NCBI RefSeq assembly: GCF_019112545.1
Contig: NW_025064890.1
Span: 240,283 to 304,282 of the forward strand
DNA: 64,000 nt
Direction of reading: 5' to 3'
From: Guyanagaster necrorhizus
Lineage: Eukaryota > Basidiomycota > Agaricomycetes > Agaricales > Physalacriaceae
Shown here: in pieces, positions 23,033-36,400 of the stretch
Position numbering within the stretch: the stretch's first letter is position 1
Layout of the letters: the number at the start of each line of letters is the position of its first letter
Made by a program: the position numbers and the translations under genes
The notes under the pieces: model-generated
What the model saw: only the letters and a program-made list of their open reading frames with translations
What the model was told of the DNA's origin: nothing
Databases searched by the model: none

Positions 23033-23089
23033 GTATCTCCCTGTTAGTGTTCTTGCTCTCAAGAGCACAGATCTCAATGTCTAGTGGAA

Positions 23090-23422
23090 GGGCATATAAC
23101 AGAGAATTTTAATGTCATAAGAGTTTTGCTTTTCAACTGCAACTACTACCATCTCTCCTTTCTTGATAATACCTTTTGTTATCTTCTATTGTCCCTCAAA
23201 AACTCTCAAGCCTTTGCTGTAGAAGTCAACTTCTAATAGCCCTCAAGAGGTCTAAAGAAGAAGGCTTTTCTGATTTTCAAGGATGAAAAGAATTAGGAGA
23301 TAAAATATCTATAGATAGCAATGTTGAAAAGGTTGGACAAGGATGTAGAGGAGTTGAGAAAATGAGGAAAAAACTCAGGTTCTGGTGCAGATCTATTAGA
23401 TGCTGCTCTTCTTGAATTGTAA
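23090..23422 (+). pseudogene. Antisense cargo gene of A5, shortened remnant
   Basis: It sits between pol and the 3' LTR of A5, in the same place and orientation as the gene at 204-1414 in A1. The C-terminus (LKRLDKDVEELRK, then SGSGADLLDAALLEL and TAA at 23420-23422) aligns with the A1 sequence (LKGLDENIEELKR, then SSSVGLSDSASL and stop). The middle part is deleted, including the coiled coil and the Cys motif. Its presence in two diverged copies shows the gene was part of the transposing unit. Confidence 0.5.
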
Positions 23423-23589
23423 ATTTTTATAGCACCAAATGTATATTAGAAAGATAGCCAGCCAGTTGTCAGTGAGCAAAAAATTAATTGTAGTTTTCTT
23501 GGTTTGAATATTGTGAATAGATGGTTGAAATAATAGTTGTAATGGTTGAAATTGAAATAGATACCAGTGGCATCTGAAGTAGTGTTGTA

Positions 23590-25970
23590 TCAGGAGAAGG
23601 ATATATAGAGAACTACCTTAGATAAAAATCTTGATTTGTCTGAGTGTCAGTGATAGAAATCTTTAATGAATTTGTCTATAGAGAACTCAGACTAGTAGCT
23701 AGGCAAATTCTTTATCAGTATCTTTGTAGCCTAACTATTGGATCTTGTATAGTAGTGGGCAGTAAAATCAGCAGTCCAGCTTAGAGTTGAGAATTTGAGC
23801 TATTTCACACTATTCTTTCTTATCTACTTTGATCAGAGACAGCAGAGGTTGGATTTGGTTATGGATAGTATTTTCCTCTATGGGTTTTAGCTATAACATG
23901 TGAAAGACTGAGTGAATAGACCAGAGGTATAATGAGAGTTTGAGAGTGAATGAGAGAGAGCCAGATTAAGCTAGAATTTCAAAAAGACTAAGGCATTTTT
24001 CAGAGAATTTTCTGGTCAGATAGATAGTCTTGATGTGTTTGAAACTGAAATAAACCTTATCACTTACTTTGAACAGAGGTGCCAGACTTTGAAAATTTTA
24101 TTCTTTAGTACTTGATAGAGCTTATTAAGGTTGACTGTAAAGTTTTAAGCCTAAATGGAGACAATGTCTCATTCAGAGTAAACAGTAATGTTAGAGTGGT
24201 AACCTTTGTTTGCAAAGAATGAGGAGATTCTGATAGAGGTGTTAAGGGCATTGTTATAGGCAAACTTGAAAATAGATAAGAGAGTGTTCCAGTTGTCCTA
24301 TTGATAGAAGCAGTAGATGCAGATGTATTGCTCTAGAGTTTGATTTGCATGTTCAGTTTATCTATTGGCCTCCAGGTTGTAACCAGAAGTGAAGTGAAGT
24401 TTTATGTCAAGGGCTATGACTAAGGTATAGGTAAACTGAAAAATGAATTCAGAGCCACAGTCAAAGGTGATATAGCTGGATATTCTATGCTTGGAGAAAA
24501 CATGGATAATAAAAAGTTAAATGAGTTCTATAGAGTTAATAGTGTCATGAGTGAGAATAAAGATGGCTTGCTTGCTAGCCCAATCAATGACTACTAGAAT
24601 AGCAGTAATCCATTGGAGTCTGATAGTTATTCAATGAAATTCATGAAAATAGAATCTCATGGCCATTCAGAAACCAGTAGAGGTTTGAACAATCTATAGA
24701 GATGGTGTTTAGGTGTCTTATTATGCTCACAAACTATGCAGGACTTAATGTAGTGTTAAATATATTCATGCATCTTTGGCCAGATGTAATTCCATCAGAC
24801 TAGCTATAATGTCCAGTTTTGACTAAAGTGGTCTGCTAAGATGTGATCATGATTGTTTTATAGTGTACAGAGACAGAGATCATCAGAGTCTGAGATATAG
24901 GTGTGGTCTTCAAAGTGAAGAATGTCATATTTATCAATAGACTACTGAGAGAGAAAGGATTCAGAAGTGGCTTTGACCTTGCAGAGGCTGGAGGATGACA
25001 TAAGATCAGAGAGTTGTGCTCTTGATATTGATATAGAGCTTATCAATATCCATAATAGCACTAGCTCAGAGAGTAGGACCTTCAAAATAGATTGCATGAA
25101 GTGATGTAGAAAGTTGTTCTTAGATAAAGACAGATCAGAAATTGTGGGGATTGACTTGAGCATATTGGCTATCTCTCTCTTTAGAGTAGATGTTTCATTG
25201 TCTAGTGAGTGCATCCAGTTTCTCACCAAGTTTCCCCAGACAGAACCAGATTATTAAGTTGAACTAGAATAGGTATTTGGACTAGTGGACCTGTCAGTGG
25301 ATCAGAATCTTAGTAATGGCAAAGTATTTAAGATTCTTGTAGTCTGTTACAATATCAATAAAGTCCATAGAGCCTTCAAAGTAATGGCACCAATATTTAA
25401 AAGCTTCAAAAATAGCCAGAAGCTCTTTATCATAAGTGTTATAGTTGAGTCCAGTATTGTGGAGGCCTTAGGAGCAGAAAGCAATGGAGTGAATTTCACT
25501 ATCTTCAAGATAGATAGAGAGAATAGCTGCAATCACATAGTTGGAGACATTGATCTCCACCACTATCTGTTGATTGGAAACCCAGTGGATAAAGATGAGA
25601 GCATGTGTGAAGGCCTATTTCAACTTATTAAAGGCAGTCATATATTTATCATCAAATTTCTATAGAATTTCTTTGTGGATAAGTCATGTAAGGGTAATAA
25701 CAATATCACTATATTCATGTATAATGCAACAGTAGAAGTTGGCAAAGCCAAAAAAAGATTGAATGTCCTTAACTTTTTACAGCATCAGCCAGTCAACAAT
25801 AGCTTTGATTTTTTCTTCAAATATGTGAAGTCCTTTAGATGATAAGATATAATCCAGATATTCTATGGAGTCCTAGTTGAATTTGCATTTAGAGCCTTTG
25901 CAGTAGTGTTTATTAGCTCTAAGTCTGCATAAGACTTTATGGATATGTTTCTGGTGATCTTCTAGATTAT
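23590..25970 (-). pseudogene. pol: A5 Pol (partial RT-RNase H-IN-chromodomain)
   Basis: The minus-strand reading ends near 23590. Chromodomain ~23600-23860; integrase 23900-24850; RNase H tail with SLSKNNFLHHFMQ at 24942-25229, keeping the segment deleted in A; RNase H ~25350-25650; RT thumb ~25700-25970. It is cut at 25970 by a family-B LTR fragment, so the RT palm, protease, Gag and 5' LTR are absent. Stops throughout. Confidence 0.78.
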
Positions 25971-26288
25971 CTTATTTTATCAGAGCATCTATCTTATCTT
26001 GGGCACTTTTCAAGGGCATGAAAAAAATTAGATAGTCACAACAGATAGGATGTCATTGTATTTAGTCACCTCACCCACAAACAATTCTCCATTATTTTAC
26101 CTCCAATGATCAGGCAGAATCAATGTCATAGCACAGAATAGCACAATAGGCAGTAGTTATATTTATTACAAACTGAACAATATATAAGTAGGATAGCTTT
26201 TACTGCAGTAGTCCAGCTTTAAGCTACAAGTTTATTTCACACTATCTTCTCTTAAGCCTAGCCTGTCTCTGGTCTTGAAGCACTTCAT
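25971..26288 (+). repeat. Partial family-B LTR
   Basis: It starts inside an LTR (CTTATTTTATCAGAGCATC matches the H LTR from ~22020) and runs to CTTCTCTTAAGCCTAG near 26260, where the E LTR takes over. It includes CCAGCTTTAAGCTACAAG, the R motif. No gene. Confidence 0.65.
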
Positions 26289-26757
26289 TATTATGATTTT
26301 TCCCTTTTCTTTTATTCTTTTAGAACTTAACCTCTATTCACACTTAGTCAGAGTGCCAAAACCAAGCACTTAGGACTATGGGATGAAGCTTAGTCATCAC
26401 AACAGACCCAATCCATCATTGTTCTTTGATGCAGCAACAACACCTGATGATGCACAATCAACCTTTTATGAATGGGAACAATGCTCAAGTACAAAGGGCA
26501 CAAAGGATGTGATACTACACAATAAGTAACAGTATATTTAGTAACAACTTGTACAGTATATAAAGAGCCTAGCTCTCACTGGTAAAACCCAGCTTTAAGC
26601 TAAAGTTTATATCTACACTATTCTACTCTTAAGCCAATTCAACAGCCTTGTGACACATCAATCAAAAAGTGTAATAGTGAACTCAGTTGATCACCTAAAG
26701 TGTGAGGTGATCTCTGTTTATCACATGTTTCTATTCATATGACACTTAGGCTTAACA
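26289..26757 (+). repeat. 5' LTR of element E
   Basis: 469 bp: starts TATTATGATTTTTCCC (TG decayed) and ends AGGCTTAACA. It aligns with the LTRs of G (57803), B (46021-46545) and C. TATA box TATATAAAG at 26557-26565; R motif at 26591. Confidence 0.87.
26557..26565 (+). promoter_or_regulatory. TATA box in the E 5' LTR
   Basis: TATATAAAG. The R motif AGCTTTAAGCTAA starts 34 nt downstream, at the position expected for the transcription start, so that motif should form the 5' end of the element RNA. Confidence 0.6.
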
Positions 26758-26758
26758 A

Positions 26759-26771
26759 TTAGCTTGAAGCT
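26759..26771 (+). promoter_or_regulatory. Primer-binding site of E, complementary to its own RNA 5' end
   Basis: TTAGCTTGAAGCT begins 1 nt after the LTR. It pairs with AGCTTTAAGCTAA at 26591-26603 over 13 positions, counting one G-U. There is no TGG typical of tRNA-primed elements. Confidence 0.6.
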
Positions 26772-26814
26772 GACTCTTCTCTTTTCTCATGCACTATAGT
26801 GTGGAGAAAACTAA

Positions 26815-28710
26815 ATACCCTTAATCAACTCATCAGACCTGAACTTTGATCATGAGTTCTTCAAACTCCTTATTTTTATTATCAGAATATTGTTAGAATT
26901 ATTGGTGATCATCCAGCTGTGCCAAAGATGCCATTCAATCATCACTTGGGCCATCAGGCATTACAATGAGTTTCAACATATTCATCATATTCTATGAAAT
27001 ATAACCTCTGACTTACTATTATATAATATTCCAAAATCCTGCTGAACCACCTACCAATCTCTGACAGACTCAGAAGCTGAGTCTAGTGGCTCACATCAGA
27101 GGAATAGTCAAGAAAAACAGAGAGAACAATACCTCCCTTGACTCAGACTAAGTCAAAACCAGCATTCTCATATCTCAGGAGACATGGGAGCCTTCTTTGT
27201 ATAAAGCCAGGATGAGGTGGAGCTCCCTCAGCCCTCCATCTCTTTTCTCTCCAGTTGCTTCTCTAAGATTGGCCACTATGCCCAAGATTCTCTTGATGCC
27301 ACTCAGATGGCTCAGGAACCCCACAATCAACTTCAACAACCCTTTAGTCTAATAATATGACACCTCTCAGCCCCAGCATCCACTCCATCAGAACCAGTGG
27401 CAGGATGGGGCACATGCCCTTCAACTGACTCAACAATGAGTGTTAGTATAAGGAATATCAGAATAAAATCATCTACTGATTATTTCCTGCATAAGATCTT
27501 AATGTTCTATTCAACTATGATGCTGTGCTCAGACAAGAAGAACAATGACAGTGAGACACTCCTCAGGCCCTCCATAGTGAGCTTGAGGAGTGCCTCATTG
27601 AGAGGAGGCACCAGAGGCAAGAGGCTGCTGAGTATGATCAGCAGCATAGAGAGCAGCAGTGAAACATCAAAAGAAGCAGACTGAAACAGGCCAACATATC
27701 AAACTGGTATAGGCTCCAGCCTGAGGTCACATCTGTACTTACACCAGTATGGGCCAACTGGTCTCTCTCAACTCCCATATTCTGGAAGCCAAGTACAAAT
27801 AATGAAGAAGACCCATGGGTGGATGGATCCTGAGAGGTTCTTACTACCAATAAAGCTAAAAGAAGGGATGATAGAATCTCTCCACCTCCTCGAGACAATG
27901 TCTTTCCTGCCTGAGCCTCACCTCTCAAGTATCTCCCTCTCTGATATATTCCCAGTGCCAACTCTACATTTGAAGACAATGAGTCCATTCTTATCCATTA
28001 TAGACTATAAGTCTCTGACAATACCCATGTCACCACTCAGACTCTCTGAGGATTCCTCAGAAGCAGAATTATTCAGCAGTTTCTTGACAAGCCCTTTTAT
28101 GGAAACTTCCACCTCTATAGTGAGAGGTTGGAGACAGTATGAGCAGCAGGCAACAATCAGTATGACATCAATATTGGAAGTCAGCCTGTCTCCTACTACA
28201 ACATCACTATTATCACTGACTCTTTAAGCCTTGTTGCTGACCCTAGTACACAGTCAGAGCAGTGGATTATCAGCAATGATATAACTGCTTAAGGGCAAAA
28301 GGAATACCTTCGACCAGCCTACTGCCTTCTCTGATGAGAAGTGACAAAAGCAGAAAGCAGAATCATCAACACTGTAAGACTCTCCCAAGAAATCAACATC
28401 GCCAACCCCAAATAAAGCATCAGAGCAAACTGCCAGGAAATCACAGGAAACCCCAATAAACTCCATCTACAGTATCCAGACAGGAACAGAAACAACATAT
28501 ATCAGAACTGGCAAACTAATGGATATCAACTGAAGAAAGAAGGGAAGTGCTTCAACTGTGGGCAGAAGGAGCACATGGCCAAGAACTGCTCAAGGAAGAA
28601 GCAAACTAGGAAAGATATCCAAGCACAAATCACTGACCTTCAGAAGGAGGAAGAAGAACTCAGCAAAGAAACAAAAGTGGAGAAAGTAAAAGACAGAGCC
28701 AACCAGTGAG
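26815..28710 (+). pseudogene. gag: E Gag, decayed
   Basis: The N-terminus has the family-B hydrophobic stretch (FDHEFFKLL, then ILLELLVIIQLC) at ~26855-26930; the start codon is lost. A variable central part follows, with a conserved region near 27990-28200 shared with G in the same frame. The capsid part expected between this region and the CCHC is poorly recognisable. A zinc knuckle CFNCGQKEHMAKNC (C-x2-C-x4-H-x4-C) lies at 28548-28589. The tail is Glu/Lys-rich. Numerous stops. Confidence 0.72.
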
Positions 28711-31700
28711 TGATTCCACTGGATCAGCCAAAAGACTTCATGGTGTGCACATAGTAGCTGCTAGTTGGACTAATCATGCTTCTGTAGTTACTGATATGCC
28801 TAAATTATCTATATATTTGAATATACTCTGATTAACTGCTTCACACACCAATGAATCACAAACAAGAACTCAATTGCCAAACAGCTGAACAGAGGCAGCA
28901 AGTCCCACTGGCTAACTCAAACTATTTGACACCAAATGGACATGGTGGGCCATCAAAGAAGCCAAGGAAGATACTGCAGCAAAAGCCATACTCAGAAACT
29001 GAGTCCATCAAACCTGAACCAAAGGAGTGGAAGATGAAACAATTGAAGGGATGCAAAGGGCCAAATGCAGTTGGGCCCTGGAATGGTTAGATAAACTCCA
29101 GAGACTATGGAAATTCATCTGATGCTCTAAAACTCCAGGGCAGGATCTTCTAGCCAAAGCCTAAGTCAAAACACTCACATCTCAAAACACTTACACCATC
29201 ACCATTCTAATTGACAGCAGTTGTACTGGAAGTTTCATTAACAGGACTTTTGTTGATAAGCACCATCTTCTGACCTAGGCCACAGCAGCCCCAATATCAG
29301 TCTATAATGTGGATGGGATAAAAAACCAAGCCAGCTTGATCACTGAGTTTATCAAACTCAGACTCATGATTAGAGATCATGCCAAGAGAATTGATCTGGC
29401 TGTAACAGACCTTGGAACCAAGGAGGTATTCCTGAGCCACAACTGGTTAATCTGTCACAACCTATTAATCAATTGAAAGACCAGAAGAATCACATTCATG
29501 AGGTGCCAGTGTCAAAAAATTCTGTTTGAACTATCAGATGAGGATCCTGAAGATCAGTGGGATAAAGAAATAGAGGACAGAGAGATGATCCTCACAGTGG
29601 ACTTGCAAAAGGTGATTCACATTCAAGCTGTTCATTATGCCAATGACTTAGCTGTGAAAGCCAATGCAGAAAAGAAGGAAAAAACATTTGAAGAAATAGT
29701 GCCTGAGCAGGCATGAGACTATCATAATCTCTTTGAAAAAGAAAGTTTTGATAAGCTGCCCACCCCAAAACCTTGGGATCATGCCATCAAACTAATTCCA
29801 AATGCAAATACTAATTTAGACTGCAAAACCTATCTACTCAGCAACTATGAACAACAAGAACTTGTCTAGCAGATGATTCTGACTGTCAAAATCCCAATGG
29901 CCTCTCCTTTCTTTTGTGTTAAAAAGAAGGACAGAAAGCTTCAACTGGTTCAAGATTATCAGAAGCTAAATGAAATGATGATAAAAGATTATTATCCACT
30001 TCTGCTTATCTTGGAGTTAATGGACAAACTCTATGGAGCCTGATACTATATCAAGCTGGATGTCTGCTGGAGATATAATAACATTCAAATTAAAGAAGGT
30101 GATGAATGAAAGGCTACATTCCATATAAACTGAGGGCTCTTCAAATCAATCATAATGTTCTTTGGACTTATAAATTTACCAGCTATCTTCCAATGGATGA
30201 TGAACAACATATTCAAGGACCTTATTGCCACTGAGAAGGTAATCATTTACTTAGATGACATTCTTATCATATCTAAGACCAAAAAAGAATATTGATGGTT
30301 GGTATGACAAGTGCTGGCCCTCATGAGGAAGCATAAACTATTCCTCAAGGTGGAAAAGTGCAAATTCAAGGTACTCAAAACTGAGTACCTTGGAGTCATT
30401 ATTAGCAAGAGGAATATCAGGATGGACCCTGTCAAGATGGCTGGAGTTATAGAGTGGCCAGAACTGATTAAAAAAAGAGAATTACAATTGTTCTTTGGGT
30501 TCACAAACTTCTATTGATGATTTATCTGGGACTACAGCAAAATAATCTGACCAATGATGCAGCTAATCAGAAATGCCCCATGGACCTGAGATCCCTCACA
30601 GCAAATGGCCTTCAATGACTTGAAACAATAACTTGCTAAGGATGTAGTCTTCATCATTCTGACACAGGAGAGAAAGTTCCAGGTCAAAGCTGACTTGAGT
30701 GAGGGAGCAACTGAGGCTGTCTTGTCCTAAGAACAAGATGGAAGGTTGTGCCTGATCACATTCTTATCAAAGGCACTCACCATCACTGAGTGCAACTACA
30801 AGATATATGACAAGAAACTACTTGTCATAATACTCACTTTGGAAGAATGGCAACACTACCTAGTAGGTGTGAGCCAGACTTTTAAAATCTGGACAGACTA
30901 CCAAAATCTACAATACTTCTGCCAACTGCAAAAGCTGAACTGCTGATAGGCCTGCTGGGTGACTAAGCTCAGCCAATACCAATACCTGCTCCATCATAAG
31001 ATAGGTACTACAAATAAAAAGGCCAATCTCCTCAGCCAATGAGTAGAATATGACCAAGAGAGGAGTGATAATGAAGGAGTGACATTGTTAAGGTCTGAAC
31101 ACTTTCAGACACTAATAATGCCAACAGAGGAAGAGATCCATAAATGCATCAAAAGTGTCACTCAGAATAATCAGAAATAGGACTAATGTGTGGCCCCATC
31201 ACTCAATCATGAATGAGAAATGGTGAAGGAGGATGGAATAATCTGCTATGATGAACAACTCTATATCCTGTGGAACCAGGCACTTCATGGTGAAATCATT
31301 GCCAACTGCCATAATCACACAACTGCTGGGTATTCTGGTATTACTAAGACCAAAGAGCTCATGCTACAAGAATATTGGTGGCCCAAGATGGGTCAAGACA
31401 TCACCAACTATATTAAAGCATGCAAAGTCTGTCAAAGGGAGAAGACTTTAACACAACCATGACCAGCATCCCTACACTCCAATGAGATATCACAAGTCTC
31501 TTGGACTCATATCTCTCTTGATATGATCACCAGTCTCTCTGATTGCAATGGCTATAATGCAATATTGATCATTATTGATTAGTTCTCAAAAGCAATCGTA
31601 CTGATTGTCTGTTCTATCAAACTCACATTAGAAGAATGGGCAAAAATATTATGTGACAAGATATATGCAAAGTATAGCATGCCTCAAGTCATAATCTTGG

Positions 31701-32436
31701 ATTGAGGACCCCAATTTATATCAAAATTTCTTGATGACCTATATTGATTGCTCAATATCAAATGAAACATCTCAATAGCCTACTATCCACAAATGGATGG
31801 ACAGATAGAACATGTCAACCAGGAGGTAGAGAAATATCTCCATCTCTTCATCAATTATCACTAAGATGATTGGATAGAATGGCTGGCCCTCACTGCCTTT
31901 CAGCATAACAACCAGATACACTCTACCACAGGTAAAATCCCATTTTTCATCAACTTCAGACAATACTCAAACATCACAAAAATAAGACATGTCTATACAA
32001 CAACCCCCACATCAATTGACTTCAGCACTACAATGACATAAATTCACAAAGAAACTAAAGCTGTCCTAGGAAAGGTAGCAATCACTATGAAAAAATGATA
32101 CAATAAACACTGCTAATATCCCCATGAATATTCAGTCAATGACAAAGTATGGCTTGATACCACCAACCTCCATCTACTGTGCCCAAAGAGAAAACTGACT
32201 GATAAACATACCAGCCCTTTCTCAATAATGGTAAAACTTGGTGCTTCCACATATAAATTGAAGCTACTCACAATCTGAAAAATTTATGATGTTTTCAATG
32301 AAACATTACTCATGCTATACATTGCACCTGCATTTCCCAACCAAGAATGACCTCAGCCTCTGCCACCAGACTTGATTGATGACAAGAAACATTATAAAAT
32401 TGATCAGGTTCTTAATTATAAAATACAAAAGATCTC
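28711..32436 (+). pseudogene. pol: E Pol (PR-RT-RNase H-IN-chromodomain start), decayed
   Basis: Protease near 29205 reads LIDSSCTGS: the active-site Gly is now Ser through an apparent CpG change. RT carries an intact YLDDILI near 30250. RNase H follows (30660-30950, with YKIYDKKLL). The integrase zinc-binding domain spans 31220-31462 (CHNHTTAGYSG...CKVCQ). The core runs to ~31950, then the IN C-terminus (KVWLDTTNLHLL near 32140) and the start of the chromodomain (DDKKHYKIDQVLNYK, 32370-32430). It ends abruptly at ~32436 against the opposite-strand B element; the chromodomain end and 3' LTR are missing. Confidence 0.82.
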
Positions 32437-35400
32437 ACTGTCGACATTGCTCTTTGCTGTATATCCACACTATTTTTAGCTTGTCTGTCACAGTGTCAGC
32501 ATCTCCATCCTCTGTCCCTGTTGTCTTTGGTTGTAGATTCATAAAAACCTTGACTGCAGATGGATATATTTGCTCAGAGATAATATTGAACATGATCCTC
32601 TCTGCATCCATTTTATTGATTCATTGTTTGTAGTTGTAGATTGCTTGCTCTGCATCCATATATTTCTTGTTGACCCATTGATTCAATTCTGGGCTGTATT
32701 CTTTTCTGTATTCTTTTCAGCTGACTAAATAGTCAATGGTTGTTTTCATACCTCCACCTCATGCTTTAACCTTTTGTGTTTTGTGATTAAGCATCTTGTT
32801 GATTTCATAATATTCTTCATCATCGATGAGTTCTAGTGGTGGCAGTGGTGGTTGTTCTTGGTTTGGAAAGACAGGTGTGATGTATGGTATTAACAATGTT
32901 TCATTGAAAACATTCTGAACTTTCTAGGTTGCTGGTAATTGCAGCTTGTATGCAGAGTTGCCAATCTTGGCAACAACTTTGAATGGTCCTGTTTGTTTGT
33001 CTGCTAGTTTCTGTTTTGGCCATGGAAGATGAAGGTTTGTGGTGTCCAATCAAACTTTGTCATTGGTTGAATATTGGTGAGCCAGTCAACAGTGTTTATT
33101 GTATTGTTTTTTCATTGATGCAGCAGTCTTTTCAAGGGCTGCCTTCATCTCCTCATGGATCTTTGTCATTTCTGATGCAAAGTTCAAGGATGCTGAGGTT
33201 GTTGTATATTTCCATTCACTTTGTGCAACTGGTGGGTTCCATCCATAATTCACAAAGAATGGTGTTTTGTCTATTGCAGAGTGAATCCTGTTATTGTGTT
33301 GGAAAGCAGCTAGTGCTAATCATTCTATCCAATCATCTTGTCGATAGTTAATGAAAAGTTGTAGATACTTTTCAATTTTCTGGTTGGCTCATTCTGTTTG
33401 GCCATCTGTCTGTGGGTGGTATGCCATTGAAGCATTTTGCTTGATGTTGAGAAGCCAGTATAAGTCATCCAAGAATTTGGACATAAATTGTGGCCCTCTG
33501 TCTGAAATCACTACTTGAGGTATGCTGTATTTTGCATATACCTCATCTCATAGGATTTTCACCCATTCTTCTCATGTTAATTCTGTCGAGCAGGTGATTG
33601 GGATGATTGCCTTCAAGAAGCAATCGACTATAACAATAATTGCATTATAGCCATCACTTTTGAGAAGTCTGGTTATCATATCCACTGAGATGTGGGTCCA
33701 TGGTGATGATGGCACCTTATTTAGATGGAGTAGAGCTGCTCTGAGTTGTGTTAAAGTCTTGCCTCATTGGCAAACCTTGCAAGCCTTGACATATTGGATG
33801 ATATCATGGTTTATCTTTGGCCACCAATATTCTCTCAAGACTAATTCCTTTGTTTTGGCTATCCCAGGGTGTCCAGCAGTAGCATGATCATAACAGGTGG
33901 CAATGATGTCACCCTGTAGTCCTTTATTCCTTGAGATGTAAATCCATCCATCATAACAGATTAATCCCCCTTCCTTTTTCAGCTCCCACTCATGATTGAG
34001 TGATGGGATGATTCTTTGATCCCACTTATAGGTATCTCAGATGGTGCTCTTGATGTGTTTATGCATCTTCTCTTCCATGGGCATAATCATGGCATGGAAG
34101 TGCTCCAGTCACAGCAATACAATCTCTTTGTTATCATCTCCTTCTTAATTATGGTCCACCCTGCAGCTGAGAAAGTTGGCTTTCTTGTTTGCCACACCAG
34201 CCTTATGATGAAGTGTATATTCATATTCAGATAACTCTGTGACCCATCTGGCTTGTCAATGATTAAGCTTTTGGAGTTGTTGAAAGTACCATAAGTTCTG
34301 GTGATCTGTTCAGATCTTGAAGGTTTGGACAGCTTTAATGAGATAATGCTGCCACTCAGCAAGAGTGAGCATTATGGTGAGGAGTTCTTTATCATAAATT
34401 TCATAGTTGCGCTTAGTCACAGTGAGCACCTTTGACATGAAGGCAACAGGTTGCTATTTGCCATTCTGTTCTTGTAAGAGAATGGCTCTGATAGCACCTT
34501 CACTGGAGTTGGCTTCCACTCTGAACTTCCCTTCCTGGCTTAGTATGGCCAAGATGATGTCTTTGGTCAATTGGCATTTGAGGTTATCAAATGCTGCTTG
34601 TTGGGAAATTCCTCAGGTCTATAGGGAATTTCTGGTTAATTGTGTCATCAGTCAGACTATTTTGCTGTAATCCCAGATGAATCAGCAATAGAAGTTGGTG
34701 AAACCAAGGAATGATTGCAGTTCTTTCTTTTTTGTTGGTTCCAGCCATTCAGCTACTCCTACCACTTTGACAGAGTCCATTCTAATGCTTCCTTTGCTGA
34801 TAATGACTCTGAGGTATTCAGTTTCTAATACCTTGAATTCACATTTTTCAGCCTTGAGGAAAAGTCAATGCTTCCTCATTAAAGCTAGTACTTGTCATAC
34901 TAGTTGTCAATGTTCCTCCTTGGTTTTGGACATGATTAGAATGTTGTCCAAATAGATCATGACTTTTCCAGTGGCAATGAGATCTTTGAAGATATCATTC
35001 ATCATCCACTGGAATGTGGCAGGTGAATTGGTGAATCCAAAGAATATAACTATCAGTTCAAACAAACCTTGGTTAGTTCAAAAAGCAGCCTTCCACTCAT
35101 CACCTCCTTTGATATGCATGTTGTTATACCTCCACTGAACATCTAGTTTCATGTAGTATTTGGTGCTTTGGAGTTTGTCCATTAATTCTGAAATTAGGGG
35201 AAGTGGGTAATGATTTTTGATCATCATCTCATTGAGTTTCCAGTAGTCTTGTACTGGCCAGAGTTTTCCATTCTTCTTTTTGACAAAAAAGAAGAGAGAT
35301 GCCATTGGTGACTTTGATGGCCAAATCCTTTCACTGGACAAGTTTTCCTCGAGAAACTTATCCAGTTCCTGTTGTTCATTGTTGCCAAGTGGGTAACACT

Positions 35401-36400
35401 TGCAGTCCAGGTTGGCATTGGTATTGGGAATTAATTCAATGGCATGGTCCCAAGGTTTTGGGTTGAGTAACTCATCAAAACTCTCTTTTTCAAATAAGTC
35501 CTTATAGTCCCAAACCCATTCAGGTACCATTTCCTCAAATGTCCTTTCCTTCTTGTTGGCTTTGGCTTTGGCTGCTAGGTCATTAGCATAGTGCATTGTC
35601 TGAATGCTGATGGCCCTTTGAAGGTCAATGGTGAGAATTGTTTCACCTTTCTCCATTTCTTCATCCCACCAGTCCTCAGGATTCTCATTCAGTAGTTCAA
35701 ATAGAATCTTCCGGCATTGACATCAAGCAAAGATGATGCAGCCTGTTTTTCAATTAATTAGTGGATTGTGTCAAATCAGCCAATCATAACCAAGGAATAT
35801 TTTCTTGATTTCTAAGTCAGTTACTGCTAAATCAATCCATTCTGAATAATCACTGATAGTGAGTCTAAGCTCAACATATTCAGTGATTGATCTGGCTTGA
35901 TTCTTTGTCCTGTCTGTGTTATCGACTGGGATAGGTGCCACTGTAGCCCTAGTGGAGAGTTTATGCTTGTTGACAAAAGCTTGATTGATTGAACTTCCTA
36001 TGCAGCCACTGTCGATCAGGGCTGTGACTGCATAGGTAGGTCAAGATGTTAGTGTTTTGATCTGGACTTTGGCTAATAAGTTTTGCTCTGGGGATTTAAA
36101 TCATCAGATAAATTTCTGTGGTCTGTGTAGCTTATTGAGCCACTCTAAGGCTTGACATCATTCTGCAGCTCACATCCTGGTGATCATATCATTGATCACT
36201 TCCTTGGCTTGGGTCTTGTGTACCTAATTTTTGAGTATGGCCTTTGCTGCTGCTTTGTCCCTGGCATCCTTGATGGCTCACCAAGTCTATTCAGTGTTGA
36301 ATGGCTTTAGCCAATTGGTGGAGTTCTCTATCCCTATTTGGTCCATAGGTGATTGAGTCTGTTTTGAATGTTCAGCCTTATGAACTTTGGATGATGACAC
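32437..36400 (-). pseudogene. pol: B Pol (PR-RT-RNase H-IN-chromodomain plus extra tail)
   Basis: Protease near 36016-36005 (LIDSGCIGSSINQAF). RT spans ~35650-34700, with VKKKNGKLWPVQDYWKLNE and a YLDN box at 34954-34943, where the second catalytic Asp has become Asn. RNase H spans ~34600-34200. The integrase zinc-binding domain lies at 33950-33720 (CYDHATAGHPGIAKTK...CKVC). The core, with DRGPQF near 33490 and YHPQTDGQTE near 33410, gives a near-intact DDE centre. The chromodomain is at 32830-32640. Beyond it the frame runs on for ~200 bp with a partial repeat of the WVNKKYMDAE unit and an unfamiliar tail. Fewer stops than E or F, so B is younger. Confidence 0.85.

Noticed and set aside
27638..27988. 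116-codon minus-strand frame opposite E gag
   Set aside because: Not conserved in G or B at the same place; a shadow of gag.
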